64,000 nucleotides of DNA from Larimichthys crocea (lineage: Eukaryota > Chordata > Actinopteri > Sciaenidae): the NCBI RefSeq assembly GCF_000972845.2, contig NW_020853535.1:558001-622000 (forward strand), given 5' to 3'. Below the pieces are notes generated by a model. It was not told the DNA's origin. It did no database searches and saw only the letters and a list, made by a program, of their open reading frames with translations. The position numbers were made by a program, and so were the translations under genes. Below are positions 1 through 23,692 of this stretch, in pieces. Position 1 is the stretch's first letter; each line of letters starts with the position of its first letter.

Positions 1-2268
1 GCATTTGTTTGAAATGCTCAATAGGTTCTGATCAGTTTAAGTGGAGCCTCTTCAGAAGTACTGTTTCAGTTTTCAGTGAAGAGCCTGGTAAACATGCAAT
101 AAGTAAGCTATCCATAGGACTTTGTTCTACCCTCCCTGTCTGTCCGTGTTCGGGAGCACCCTCTTCATTGCGTGAATGTCATTATGCATGGTAAACACTG
201 GAGTTAGAAACATGTGTCACTTTGCCCTGGGACAATTTCAACACTACAGTTCAGTTATCTTGTGTCCAGTTTAACTAGTTATACAGAATAGAGCCAATAC
301 ACACTTTTTTCAAGGCAGGCAAAGAAAGGCTTATTATGAATACTGGATAAGAGAGGGACATATAAGTGTGTCATCTGCACAATAGTGAGAGACATCATGC
401 TTTTGAATGATTTGGCCGAGGGCAAGCATGTACATTGGAAAATAACAGTGATCTATGAATGGACCCTTGAGGAACCTCACAAATAAAATGATCAACAGTG
501 GAACAGGCATTTTCTAAACCAACAGATAAAGTTCTGTTAAGGAAGTAAGAGTGTGAGAGGTGTAGAGCTGTAGAGCCAGGTTTATGTATCTAGATGGTGC
601 AGGAGAAGACCACAGATCATACATAAGGACTGAGCAGTTACGTCTATCAATAAAGACTTTCACATGGCCTCTCTCTGTGCTATGGCAAGCTCCAAAACTG
701 TTAAAACTATTAAAAATACTGTTGTTATTCATAAAATAGATTAGATAGATTGGTTGAAATGTCATTCTTCAGAGCCTAAGATAAAAAGGGAAACATCATC
801 ATTTAGAAATGACTGAGTAATACAGGATCCAAATTAAGTTTTCCTCAATAGTGGTTGAATAATTACATGTTTGGAAAGATGTTCTCAGAGTCAGAGAACT
901 GTAAATATGCATTGAAATAAAGGGCCAATAAAATGTATATGTATATATTTCATTTGAGATATCAACTGGGTGTTGAAATGTTAACAGATTGAAACTGGGT
1001 CATGGAAACAGGATTATTGTTGAAGGTTGGTAGATGTCATGGATGTGGTGAAATGTGAGACAGTATGCTCTTCCCAATAAAATGAGAATCACATTTCTCT
1101 GTCTGATCATCACCAGTTGTGTATTGGTTGGTCCACTGAGAAAAGACTTTGGGGTTATGGTTATTTTTGGATGTTAGGCCTGATGCTGATCTTGCCTCTT
1201 TTACTGCTATGATGCGGTTGAAGTTATAATAGTTTTTCACTGAAGCAATGTCGAGAATGGAAAGACAGTGACTGTTGAAAGAGGCTAATAACTCATTGAG
1301 ATTTTCCCTCAGTGTTTAGGGTTTCCTAACCCTAAATTAGAATTTGCCTTTAACTTTAGTTTTATGGAGCATTTTAGTGTCTTTCAGCTCAGTGTTTTGG
1401 TTTTAAAGCCTGCAACTTTACAGTTTTGGTTCAGTCTTACCCGTATGCTGCATAAAACATGGACATAGTCTCCATGACATCACCCATATGTTTCTGAAGA
1501 ACCTCCCAACTAATACAAAAATGGACAAAGGTGGAGCACAAGTGGAGCTGAAAAGTCTGGTTGCTGAAACCAACCATCTGTGAAGGCACTAATCTGTCAC
1601 TTAAAGTGGTCACAAGCTTAATTATGCTTAAATATGCTTAATATAATTTGAATTTGAGGTATATAAAACTTTGTCCTTTGCACAGTCATGATGAGTCATG
1701 AAGCAAAATATCTATTGTACCAGACTGCAAACACTTTTGTTTCTGCTGGGCTTTATAAAGGCTGAGTCGCTTTTACTGCCAGACATAAGTGGCCATTCAA
1801 GGAACTGCAGTTTTTGGCACTTCAGTATTGGCTTCATTTTTTAGCCCAGGATGCTGCTGCTTCATTTCATTAATCCCATGGTACACTACCAAATGACAGA
1901 CAGACAGACGACTAACTAACTACCCAGATGGTGAACATCGGGGAGCATTCAGCTGGTAAAAAGCCATATATTTCCCTCAGGTATTGGCGGAGATGAAAAA
2001 CAGAGTGAATGAAGAGGAGCTAAAGAAAAACTGAATTTATTTTCTATCCATCATCATTTAAGTCTGCTGGATGTGTAAATAGCTGTTTATTAACATGTTC
2101 TGCATAACTTTATAAGGTGATAAATGCCAATCGTGTTGCTTCTACTACCTCTAATTGGCCCAAAGAAATCATTTACATCTTTTAAGAAAATGCAGACTTA
2201 ACAGCAAATATAAACAACATGAGAAAAAAGCATAAAAGTGAAAATAGTGTTTCAATCATGTCTTCCAG
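1..2268 (+). other. ano4 intron (5' part outside window)
   Basis: This stretch precedes the first visible ano4 exon and ends in the acceptor tcttccag at 2261-2268, so it is read as intron. I see no coding exon in it: the frames are short and match nothing. The only repeat-like piece is around 1740-1870, which resembles the end of a dispersed fish repeat also seen near 39.0 kb. Confidence 0.6.
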
Positions 2269-14068
<11,800 letters not shown>

Positions 14069-15080
14069 ATGCACCAACTGGTACTGCCAGATTCAGAAAC
14101 AGTTTGTACAAGAGACTAGCATTTAGTAGTATTGAGTATTCATTCTTTCTGGCCTCGCCAAAACAAAAAATCAGACATCTTAAGGAATTAATTCACCCAT
14201 ATGATTAAGTGCAATAAATAGCATATCAGCTGTTATGCAGTTAATGGAAGACCTACACTTTATGAAGCTAATTAGCCTCACAAAGTGTAGGTCTATCATT
14301 AACTGCATTGGTATGTGGAGTTATAGGTTACGTTAAAAAAACAAACATATCTACAACAAGCATCTGGGAAACTCGAACCATTGTTACCAACTCATAATCA
14401 ACCCTAACCCCAAACAGACATCAAGGGCTAGAAATGAGAAGCCTGCTCTTGTATACCTCAGTTTCAGTCATTGTTACTATATTGCGAGAATGGACAGGTG
14501 TTGCAACAATAACCGTTGACATCAGAATTGCTTTTGAATGTTTCCAAGTGTTAACAGGCCTTATTATACAATTTCTCTTATTCCCAGGTTATCAGCTGGT
14601 GTTTGGTTCACTGCACAGTAGAGGAAGGAGAGGAGCGCTGGGTTTCCTGCATGATACTGGACCCTCATGCCTTCCTCTTGCCATGACAGACCAGCACCTC
14701 CTAGTGGACAGTTGATGAACTGCATCCAGCAGTGACCACAGAGCCCATGTGTCTGCATAAATAACGGATGACCTCTTGAACATTTGACAGCAGGTTTTGC
14801 TACTTTTTCTTTTTCTTCCTCCAGATAGTTTCTACCACTTTTGACTCTCAACAGTGTATGTCTTCAGAATCCTGAATGTAGTAATTTCAAGCAAGACTAA
14901 ACTTTTACAGATTTCTTGTTTTAGACGAGAGAAATAACTCTTCCGAGCTTACTGAATGACAAACCCTGTTTACATTTCTCCTTGTTTGAGGAGTTCACAT
15001 TTTTTTGCTTTATTGTAAATAAAGATATTTAAATGAATGTCAGGCCATCTGCTCTGCTAAAAATGTAGTGCAATAAAAAC
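14069..15080 (+). other. ano4: ano4 3' UTR with candidate poly(A) signals
   Basis: Non-coding sequence after the ano4 stop. AATAAA occurs at 14213-14218, 15018-15023 and 15072-15077. The 15018 copy, in a T-rich context, is a plausible main cleavage signal. The short frames inside (around 14434-14715) resemble nothing known. Transcript data would fix the end. Confidence 0.5.
14235..14308 (+). repeat. Long hairpin (27-base inverted repeat)
   Basis: The arms 14235-14261 and 14282-14308 pair at 25 of 27 positions around a 20-base loop. The sequence begins ATGCAGTTAATG and ends CATTAACTGCAT. It lies in the presumed ano4 3' UTR, so it would form a stable stem in RNA. It could be a structured UTR element, a microRNA-like hairpin or a small foldback MITE. 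Confidence 0.8.
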
Positions 15081-15358
15081 TATAGAATGCAATTTTATTT
15101 CAGAAATTGCGGTGGGATTGCTGGCTGCTGGACGCTGAGCTGTGTTGCTTCATGTATAGCTGAGCACCAAACTGTAGGGAGGCACAAAATTGGATTTCAC
15201 AGATCACATAATGATATTTTTCAAACTAATTTTGTCCAATTGCCAATGCGAAGAACATCAAGAAGTCTCTCCTGAATTAGAATTAACATATAATATTCCT
15301 GCTAATTAAAATACAATGCTTTTCAAAGTGTGCATACTGAATGGGCAAAATAAGAAAA

Positions 15359-15480
15359 CTACTGCTGACAGGCTTTCTCCGTTGGTGCCTGTTCATCTTT
15401 GGTGTAATGATTGGGATGGCGGCTCTTAAGATGGGCAGTTAGGTTGGTAGTGTTGAAGGAATGTGATTTGGCCCCTCCTT
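15359..15480 (-). pseudogene. hAT transposase BED-finger remnant
   Basis: The minus-strand frame reads SFNTTNLTAHLKSRHPNHYT, the second half of a BED-type zinc finger as found at the start of hAT transposases and ZBED proteins. The preceding cysteines and the catalytic domain are absent, so this is a fossil scrap. Confidence 0.55.
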
Positions 15481-15579
15481 GCATTACCATTACCATTGAA
15501 AGCAACTTTTCTATCCTCTGCAGAGACTCCAGACATACTTGTTGCACCCATTTCAAATAGTGTGTGCACAATGCAAATG

Positions 15580-15632
15580 TACATTGTGAATGTACAGCTG
15601 AATGACAATAAAGTCTGTCTAAGTCTTGTTGC
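15580..15632 (+). repeat. L2-like LINE 3' tail fragment
   Basis: The stretch GAATGACAATAAAGTCTGTC followed by TAAGTCTT resembles the tail of the longer LINE copy ending near 45835 (TTGAATGACAATAAAAGG then repeated AAGTCT). Only the tail is present. Confidence 0.5.
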
Positions 15633-18600
15633 ACTAATAGTGTGTGCACAATGTTGACTGCAAATGTTCACTTCAGCCCCATACTTCATTTTAAAGTCTT
15701 TATGATACAGAGGCCATGACGATATTATCGTGCGTCCCTACTAGACTGTATTGCTTAGAAAGCTGGAAGCTGAACTGTATTGCTTCATGTGCAGACGGGA
15801 GCTGAACAACATTGTTTGATGAATGGCCAGGAGCTAAACTGCATCGCTCTCTTAACTTCATATGAAGGAGCAGTTAAAGTATTGAGAGCAAAATGTTGAT
15901 AGGCAGTTATAGCTTAAGGACTGAGTTTAGGTATTGGTTGGAATAAGATTAAAGCTGAGGCCCTATGAGCACTGCTATGACGTAGATGAGTTGCTTGCAA
16001 GTGTGTGTGTAGGTCTGTGTGTGTATGACCATCTTACAGTGTTATTGTTCTCACTAACACTTGCGTTGCTGCCTTAAAGCCTTCTGTGAGATACAGTATG
16101 AGGTAGCAGTTTACCTGTTTTTTATACCGTTAAACATGTATGCATGCAAATGTTTCTCCCATAGTCTGAACATACAGCATATGTATACATTTCTATAACG
16201 AGTTCCTTTTTGACTTGTTATGTGTGCATGTGTGTGTGTTTGTGTCACGTCAGTTAAGAACCAACTGCCGAGGGGCTCAGACTTGAGACTCATCTGCAAT
16301 TAAAGGTTTTACAGCTGAGTGACTCCAGGTTCATTTACTAGAGATTAAGGAGAGAGAAGAACCATTCAAATTCTGTCTTATTACTCATCAAGCATAATGT
16401 CTGTCACATATATTTTTACATCTTGAAAGAAAGTGGACTCCAACACGTTGTTGTGAAATATGTCTGTGGTGTTTAAAAAAGTCCTTTGCTTTACTCCTGA
16501 AATCTATCAGTGTCAGAGTCACTGAGAGAACCTGACGGTACAACTGTCACTTTGAGGCTCATAGCACAAAATGTTTGAAAAGGGGATGAATTTGTCTGTT
16601 TTGATGAAAAACGATGTAGACTGAGATCATTTTTTTTAGATAAATTGGAACATTTTGAAGAGTTGAATTGCTTAACCCCACTTATGAATTCTGAACATCC
16701 TGCCCATTCATTTCAATGGGGGAAAAATACAGAAAAGCATTCAATATTTTGGAAAGTACTAAAAATACAAACACTTAATTCCAAGAATGTCTACAATGAG
16801 CTGGCCACTTTGAAGTGGAACAGTGTGAACAAGGTAGAATCAGGACAATAAGTGAAAGAAACCACAGACTGGATTGCAGCTGTTGCCCAGCAATCCCACC
16901 AATAAAGAGAAACCAAGAATACGTTACTTAGAGATCTATTCTATCCGAGCCGTGGCAGTGTCCACAAGTTGGCTTCAACTGAAAACGCTTTCCATTGGAA
17001 TTTAGATGAATAACTGCAGTAATAAACGTTATTTATTGTAAAGAAATTTCACTTGACTATGTGTGTCTTTCTTCGGCATTGTGAACAAGTTTATGGAGTC
17101 ACATGGAGTAGGTATTCAGGAATAAACAATCCTACGTCTGGTCATTTTGGTCATTCTTGTCACAAAAAACAACCAACAAAGCACAAAGAAAGTAAAAAAG
17201 AAAACTTCAGAAGAATTTCAGAAGAAGAAGTATACAACTTTATAGTAACTATAAGGAAAAAGAGACAGTGTTTAAATTGTTCACTATCAATTTGTTTATT
17301 CCAGCACAGATAGCAGAGCATCAAGCAAACTGTAAAATCTGTCTTCATGCAAGCACACAACTCAGCCTGTATGGTGACAAAAGATACCAATACTACATGA
17401 TTAATAGGGCAGTCACCCACAATTGCAAAAGCAGTTGATAGTGTCATTTGATAGGGTTTATTAAAAATGACTATTTTCTCTATAATTAGTGTGAGATTCT
17501 AAAGCTCTTTCTTGGAAACTTGTGTTACCAGTAAAATGATATGGTGGTTTTACAGTCGATGATGTAACACAGTGACAAAACAATGGCACTGATAATATAA
17601 AATGTTAATATACTTTATGAAAAAGCAAATCAAGGTAACATTATTATCATCTGTACAGCTTTCTAGTTAGCAGGACGAGACGTTTTGGGAGAAACCTAAC
17701 ATGTTTATCGTGAGAAAATTATAAACAGATACCAAACGATAAAAAATATACTTTTAGTTTCTCAGTTAACTTGTTTATGTATACTTCCTGCTAATTTTAT
17801 TTCCCAACAAAAAGTCCTACATGAAGATTTCAAGCCACCTCCAGTTTGCCAGGTGAAATACTTGTGGGGAGAAAATGATGAAGCTTTTATTTATTTAATA
17901 TTTCGTCTTCACACACTTTGTTGACACAAACATAATATGAGGTCTAAGAATACGGAAATAAGCTTATACTCACCAAGTGGAAGTTTGCATTTGTTGACTG
18001 TAAACTCCTCCCTGGTTGCCAAAAACCCCAAATTTACAAAAGACATGAGAGTGAGATCATGACCTCAGTGTCCTCATTGGTAGTTAAAGCATAGGGAAAC
18101 GAGTAGTTTGATGAGTCTTGAAGTGCTTGCTCATGACGGAATTTGTTGTTGAGATCCCATCTGTTATGATTTTGGCACTATAAATTTTGAATTTGAAATT
18201 TTAATTGAGTCCAGTAATTCTGTTTCATAGCAGCAGAGGGGGTCAGAGTGCTTAGTTACAGCAGCAGATGCTTGTATATAGTATATTTATTGTCACAGTT
18301 CTTATACTAATATCATTTAAAAATAATAAAACTAGTTTGATGTTCAAATGTAACAGTTTCTTGTACACCACTGATGAAATGAAATGTCTTCAACCTTCAC
18401 ACATCTTTGTCTGACCATAAACTAAGATTTGATCACACACTTTGTGCACTGTGAAGCAGCTCTCAAAGTCTGTATTTAATATTTCATTGCATGAATGAGT
18501 TTGCATCACCTTCTACCCGTCAGAGCCATTCGATTTTGTCTGACAGCACAATGCCACTTGCACTGGCATAGGACTGGTGTTGGACATCCCTGCAGATGCC

Positions 18601-19261
18601 TTTTAATAGCCAAACACATCTGTTTATCCAATGTTGCTCACTATCTGCTCGTTCTGAACATACAAATAATCATAGATTAGAGCGCAGAGGCTTGTCCTCC
18701 AGCGTGGATTACTCTGATGTGGTGACAAACTCCATTTTGATTATTAAAAGCAGGGGACAGAGGAGGCAAACTGTGTTTTGTTTCCTATTAAGGCGACTCT
18801 TGCCCTCTCTAAGAGGATTAGCCCTGACACACGCTCAGGAGTTACGTAAGGCTGTCAGAGGATAATATCTGACATTTCCTCATATCCTGCATTTTGGCAG
18901 TTTGGCACTCTGCAAAATTGGTGTAGTGAGGTGAGGTGCGGTGGAACACCGAGTACCTGTTTATAAGAAAGATGGGGGTATGTCGACTCACTTTGCCACC
19001 ACTGAAATCTGATGTGTCTTTAAGATGTAGAGTTTCTGTATATGTAGTTGAGTAAAGTGATTCTTTTGGCCTGCTGAAGTGTAGAAACAAGGGGTCAGAT
19101 GTATGTTATCTTTCAAAAGATATCCTTCTGAAAACAGGCCATTAGTTTTATGACATTAGATTGATTTCTTTTTGCTGGAAATCTTCCACCAGTGGAGAAA
19201 TGGTTGAATTAGTGGGGATGGAACACTCTGCCATGTCAATCATGTATACTAATGACTTCCA

Positions 19262-19421
19262 CCTTTTTTCCCTGTTAAAGGTTTTTTGTTGGCAAGTTTT
19301 TCCTCACTCGAACCGAGGGTCTAAGGACAGAGGGGGTCACTCCCTGTACAGATTGTAAAGCCCCCAGAGGCAAATGTACTTTGTGACTTTGGGCTATACA
19401 AATAAAATTTGATTTGATTAA
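19262..19421 (+). repeat. Dispersed fish SINE/LINE-tail repeat
   Basis: Contains CTGTTAAAGGTTTTTTGTTG, CTCACTCGAACCGAGGGTC and GACTTTGGGCTATACAAATA, ending AAAATTTGATTTGATT. I recognise this as a very common dispersed teleost repeat 3' end with a short tandem tail. No coding capacity. Confidence 0.6.
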
Positions 19422-20563
19422 TAAGACAAATCTTAGCAGCCTTACCAGCAGTATACGTGTTTTGTGCTAACCAATGAATAGCCTATTGAATAACCTAATG
19501 AATAAGCTAACTGAAGTTCTTTTTCTCATAGAAAGAGAAAAATGAATCAGGTTTAGCTCCGTGCAAAAAGTGTCAAGCATCAATGTCAAAGAATTTATGA
19601 CAGAACAGTATTTCTGGGTATTGAAGTTAAAAAATGTCAAGGTAGCTCGAGATTCAGCCTCTTTATCTAGCTGCCACATAGCAACAGGCTAGATGATTTT
19701 ATTTAGATTTCACCACGTGTGTGTATTTAATTTTGACTGCAAAGCTGCACCAATCAATATTTTTGGATTAACAATGGATCATAGTACTTTGTGTAATGTA
19801 AAAGGCGTTGCTCATTGTTTTAGCATCTTTCAGCTTATTGTTTTGGTTTTTACAAGCACAGCTTTATTGCTTTATTTGGTTCCCTCTCGCTGCTCTCATC
19901 AGTCTCATTTCCAGACACAGCAGGAAGCTGTATTAAGCTGATAAACCCACACTGTGCGACTCATTAATCTGCATCCTTCTAACGTTGGAATCCCTTTTAT
20001 GGACTATTTCATTGTACTTCAGACTTGCGCAAACGCTTCAAAGATTTAAGAGGAGAGGTTGTTGTAATTGCTTCTACAGTCTTAAATTTAAATAAATCTA
20101 ACCCTAAATTTTAATTAAAGTACTTCATTTTACTTTTTCAGCATTGACTGTCCAGTGAGCTTTTAAATCTCACACAGTGTAATACTATATTTGGATAAAT
20201 CCCACTTAATATGGAATAACTGCATCGGTCAGAGGCAGATCCACCACGTGCTTTCTTCCTCTCGTAACCACGGCGTACAGATGAATCACCCATATGCCAC
20301 AAACAGCCTCCTTTAAATATCAAGGCTCCAGCTGCCCGGCTCCAAATTTCAGATAACGAGTGCTGCTTGTAAACTGCCTGGCAGATTGTTTGCTCTCACA
20401 GACATTAGACGGCTAGGCCCTGATGTCACATCCTGGATCATCGCTGTAAAGCCAGAAAAACAAAGAAAAAACATGAAAATAAAACACTCCTGCTGTTTCC
20501 TGGCTGCAGTTGCCAGGACGACACATCTGACAACTCTATCTCTATTTCCCTCTTTTTTTTTCC

Positions 20564-20566
<3 letters not shown>

Positions 20567-20600
<34 letters not shown>
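20567..20600. repeat. (TC)n microsatellite
   Basis: About 17 uninterrupted TC units following a T-rich run. It produces spurious serine/leucine or arginine/glutamate frames that should not be annotated. Confidence 0.95.
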
Positions 20601-20602
<2 letters not shown>

Positions 20603-20680
20603 TCCCCGTGTTTCTGTTTCTCACTTATTTCAGTTGTTTCACCTTCTCTGCTATTCTTTTACATACACATAAAATGTTAA

Positions 20681-20682
<2 letters not shown>

Positions 20683-20721
<39 letters not shown>

Positions 20722-20785
20722 CACTATATTATATATTATATATATATATATCATATATGATGTATATATAGATGTATATATATGA
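20683..20785. repeat. (TA)n compound microsatellite
   Basis: Runs of TA units broken by short palindromic AT-rich words such as ATATCACTATATTATATA. The array is self-complementary and prone to cruciforms and slippage. Confidence 0.9.
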
Positions 20786-20939
20786 TTGTATGTATTTATA
20801 TATCCACACACACACACATATTTTTTATATGTTATAGTCATTCAGTGAAAACGTATAGAGTATATGGATAAAATACCATAATATGGAACATGTTTCGGTA
20901 GATTACAAAGAAAAACACCTCAAAAGAAGACTCAGTGAA

Positions 20940-21190
20940 AGGATTTGTAAAATATAGTGACACCTAGTGGTGTGATTGCAGATCGAAACTATGGTGGCCG
21001 CAAAATGTGAAAAATGTGTGAAAATCTTGGCTACCGTAGAAACATGGCGGCTCAACATCAGCATTACTTTGTGTAACATTCCGAGTGCTGGGAAAATCTG
21101 GCTACTTTTGTCATTACTGGACCAATAAAAGAAAGTCAGCTAACACTAGGTAGACCTCATCCTTTATATAATGAACACAACACTGAGTGT
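20940..21190. repeat. Dispersed percomorph repeat (AACATGGCGG type)
   Basis: Contains AGTGACACCTAGTGGTGTGA and TACCGTAGAAACATGGCGGC. The block near 23340 has the related TACTGTCGAAGAAACATGG. The two appear to be diverged copies of one non-coding dispersed repeat common in percomorph fish. The ends are not resolved. Confidence 0.4.
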
Positions 21191-22685
21191 GTGAGAACTG
21201 CCGATGACTCAGCAGGTATTGAACTAACATGAGCAAAAAGGTAACTTCTAATGGGAATCAGTGTTAGGCTAGCTTCCACTTCCTGAGTGGAATACAAACA
21301 TAACCGCACGACAGGTACTGTAAAATGTTCTATGTTAACTCCTACCTACAACTGCTATGTAAGAAAATGTCTTGTGTCAGCATTTAGTAGCATAAGCAAT
21401 ATGATGTGTGCCAGACAGAAAACAACACTCACAAAAGGAGCCAGGCAGCTGGAGCCACAAAACACACTATGAGAGCAATGAGACTAAACCATTACAGTAA
21501 ACTCACTCTCATACAGACTTATACAGAGCCAGGGGATAATTCTCTGTAGGTTCTTCACTTAACATGATGTGATCCAAAGAAAAAAGATACTGTTTATAGC
21601 AGTTTTAAGATACCTAAACCTGGACTTTAATCTAAATCCTGACTTTAAACTGTCCTTGATCTTAATCGTTCAAACTAAATGGTTCACTCAAGGTCATTTG
21701 GTCATATTTTGGTCATACAGGCACACACACACATATTCCCAGTGTGGAACAGTAGACAGATAATAAGGCCTAATAACACGGTGAAGATATATCTAGCAGC
21801 TCACATCCTGCCCAGACTGTGACCTTCCTTCCATGCTGAAATATTTGATCAGACACTTTTAAGGGCAAAGCTGTCATCGCCAGCCTGAGACACAAAGGAA
21901 ATCACTTCGCAAATAAGACTTTCACCTTCTCTCCCAAGGAATCTGGGTCAGCCTGCATATATGGCAGACACTTCTTCCATCTGTCCCTCCAGTATTAAGG
22001 CTTTTCATTTCTACTGTCTTATAACAGTGATGGAGGAGGGAGTGCTGCACTTTACACCTGGCTGTCTTGGAGTAGCTATAATTGTCTGCTCAAAGGCAAT
22101 GTTGCGTTTTTTTTTTTTTGTTTGTTTGTTTATTTGATTGTTTTTAACATGCAGAACTACACAAGAATAAATGGGTCGGAACCATTACTGAGTACCAATG
22201 CAGAATCTGTAGAAATCTTAAATTCTGCATACAAGTGATGCATTTAACATTTCTAGTTTGGGAAAAAAAAAACAAGTTTAAATGAGCAGTCACTGTGATT
22301 AAACAGATACTGAAAAGATTAATACAAGTCAAACTGCATCAATAGAAAGCCTCCAGTGAACTGTCACCCAAACTGTTTGATTGACGGGCACTTTGGAGAT
22401 TGCAGTGTACACAGCAGTGAGCACTTGCTGTAGCATAAAAGACTGAGTCACAATAATGGTTACATAGAAGATAAATGCTGGTGGCCTACAGTATGTGGTC
22501 CATTAAAACTATAATTTGATGGCACTTAAAGTGACACAGAAATGTGTTATCTTTTGTCCCACATACACATTTAATAATAAAACTCAAGGCCTCAGAGCAA
22601 CCCTAAATGAGGATGGGTGCAATTACCTGGCTATTAGCATACACGTGTAAACCAGTACAGTGCATGCAAATGCAATGAAAACACA

Positions 22686-22760
22686 TCAGAATCAGGTTTA
22701 TTCCCAGTAGGTTTTCGCGAGGAATTTGCCTTGATCTTTTGTTGCATACCGTAACAAATA
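22686..22760 (-). repeat. LINE-tail-like repeat fragment
   Basis: CAGAATCAGGTTTATTCCC followed by GAGGAATTTGCCTTG matches the recurrent fish repeat end 'AATCAGGTTTATTGCC...AGGAATTTG', usually the 3' end of a LINE read on the opposite strand. Confidence 0.45.
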
Positions 22761-23194
22761 CACACTTTTTGTGCAATTTGGAATGAACATCCTCATTAGC
22801 GAGCCCCGCTAGCAAGCTACTTCAGTTATAACCACAGTTAATTATTGTTCATCACTTGCTATATCTGCGGTGACAGAAACACTTATTATGCATCATGTGT
22901 TTTATGGTCTTCATTTGGTTCTGAGAGGCTGTAAATGAGCTGCAGTCTGATTGGACTTCCTTCTTAAATTCTGTTCATTAAAAACAAATCTATGTTCAAC
23001 GACTCCCTGGTCTGGCCTGAGTGTGCAGCTCTGCTAAGCTCACTACTATGTTCACTCGCTAGTTGCTAACTCTGTCTGCTGTTTGGTGCAATGAAGGTAG
23101 TGTATAGTGAGTTTAATAGAACCTGTTCACTGAAAACAGCTGCCTGCAGCTGAAATGAGGCTAATGAGAGCAGTAATGAGTGTTGATAATATTG

Positions 23195-23425
23195 ATAAGT
23201 GCAGCTTTAAAGGACCAGTGTGAAAGATTTTGTGACATTGCAAATTGCGAGGCCCTTCCCTCACCCTCCTATTCCAAACGTGAAGGAGAAACTATGGCGC
23301 CAAAAACCCTATTTAGAGCTAGTGTTTGGTTTGTCTGTTCTGGGCTACTGTCGAAGAAACATGGTGGACTCCACGGAAGAGGACCTGTGACATTCTGAGG
23401 TAACAAAATCATAGCGATTTATATT
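23195..23425. repeat. Dispersed percomorph repeat copy
   Basis: Starts TTTAAAGGACCAGTGTGAAA and includes TTCTGGGCTACTGTCGAAG and AACATGGTGGACTCCACGG. This is the same repeat type as 20940-21190, and the end seen near 44020 (GGTCCAATGTGTAAGATC) looks related. The frame at 23180-23398 is a by-product. Confidence 0.5.
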
Positions 23426-23575
23426 TTCAGGTGATAATCTAGATATGGGAACTCCATTTAACTTCTTAACTAAATCTGACACACTGAACCTTTTGATGCA
23501 TTATTAATTGGCTTTGAACCAGAATTGATATTGAGTACCCTTGATAACAATACATATTCTGTAAAGGGCATGATT

Positions 23576-23583
23576 TAAGTAAG

Positions 23584-23614
<31 letters not shown>

Positions 23615-23629
23615 ATATAAATATATAGT

Positions 23630-23664
<35 letters not shown>

Positions 23665-23692
23665 GATAGAGATATATATATATATATATATA
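23576..23692. repeat. (AAAT)n then (TA)n microsatellite
   Basis: About nine AAAT-type units followed by roughly 75 bases of TA repeats with a few interruptions. The isoleucine/tyrosine frames across it are artefacts. Confidence 0.95.

Larger units (their letters stand above)
15080..19260. other. Intergenic DNA, mostly unassigned
   Basis: Downstream of ano4. Apart from a zinc-finger transposase scrap and a LINE tail near 15.4-15.6 kb I recognise no gene. Around 16620-16860 there is a low-complexity repeat-like block. The other open frames are short and without recognisable domains. Confidence 0.5.
19422..22685. other. Intergenic DNA with microsatellites
   Basis: No gene recognised. It holds the TC and TA arrays at 20.5-20.8 kb and a repeat-like block at about 20940-21190 that resembles the one at 23195-23425. 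The segment 20340-20530 is GC-richer than its surroundings, but its frames match nothing I know. Confidence 0.5.

Noticed and set aside
1320..1345. Telomere-like CCTAACCCTAAA
   Set aside because: Fewer than two units; not an interstitial telomeric array.
20386..20760. 124-codon plus-strand frame and matching minus-strand frame
   Set aside because: Both are largely translations of the TC and TA microsatellites.
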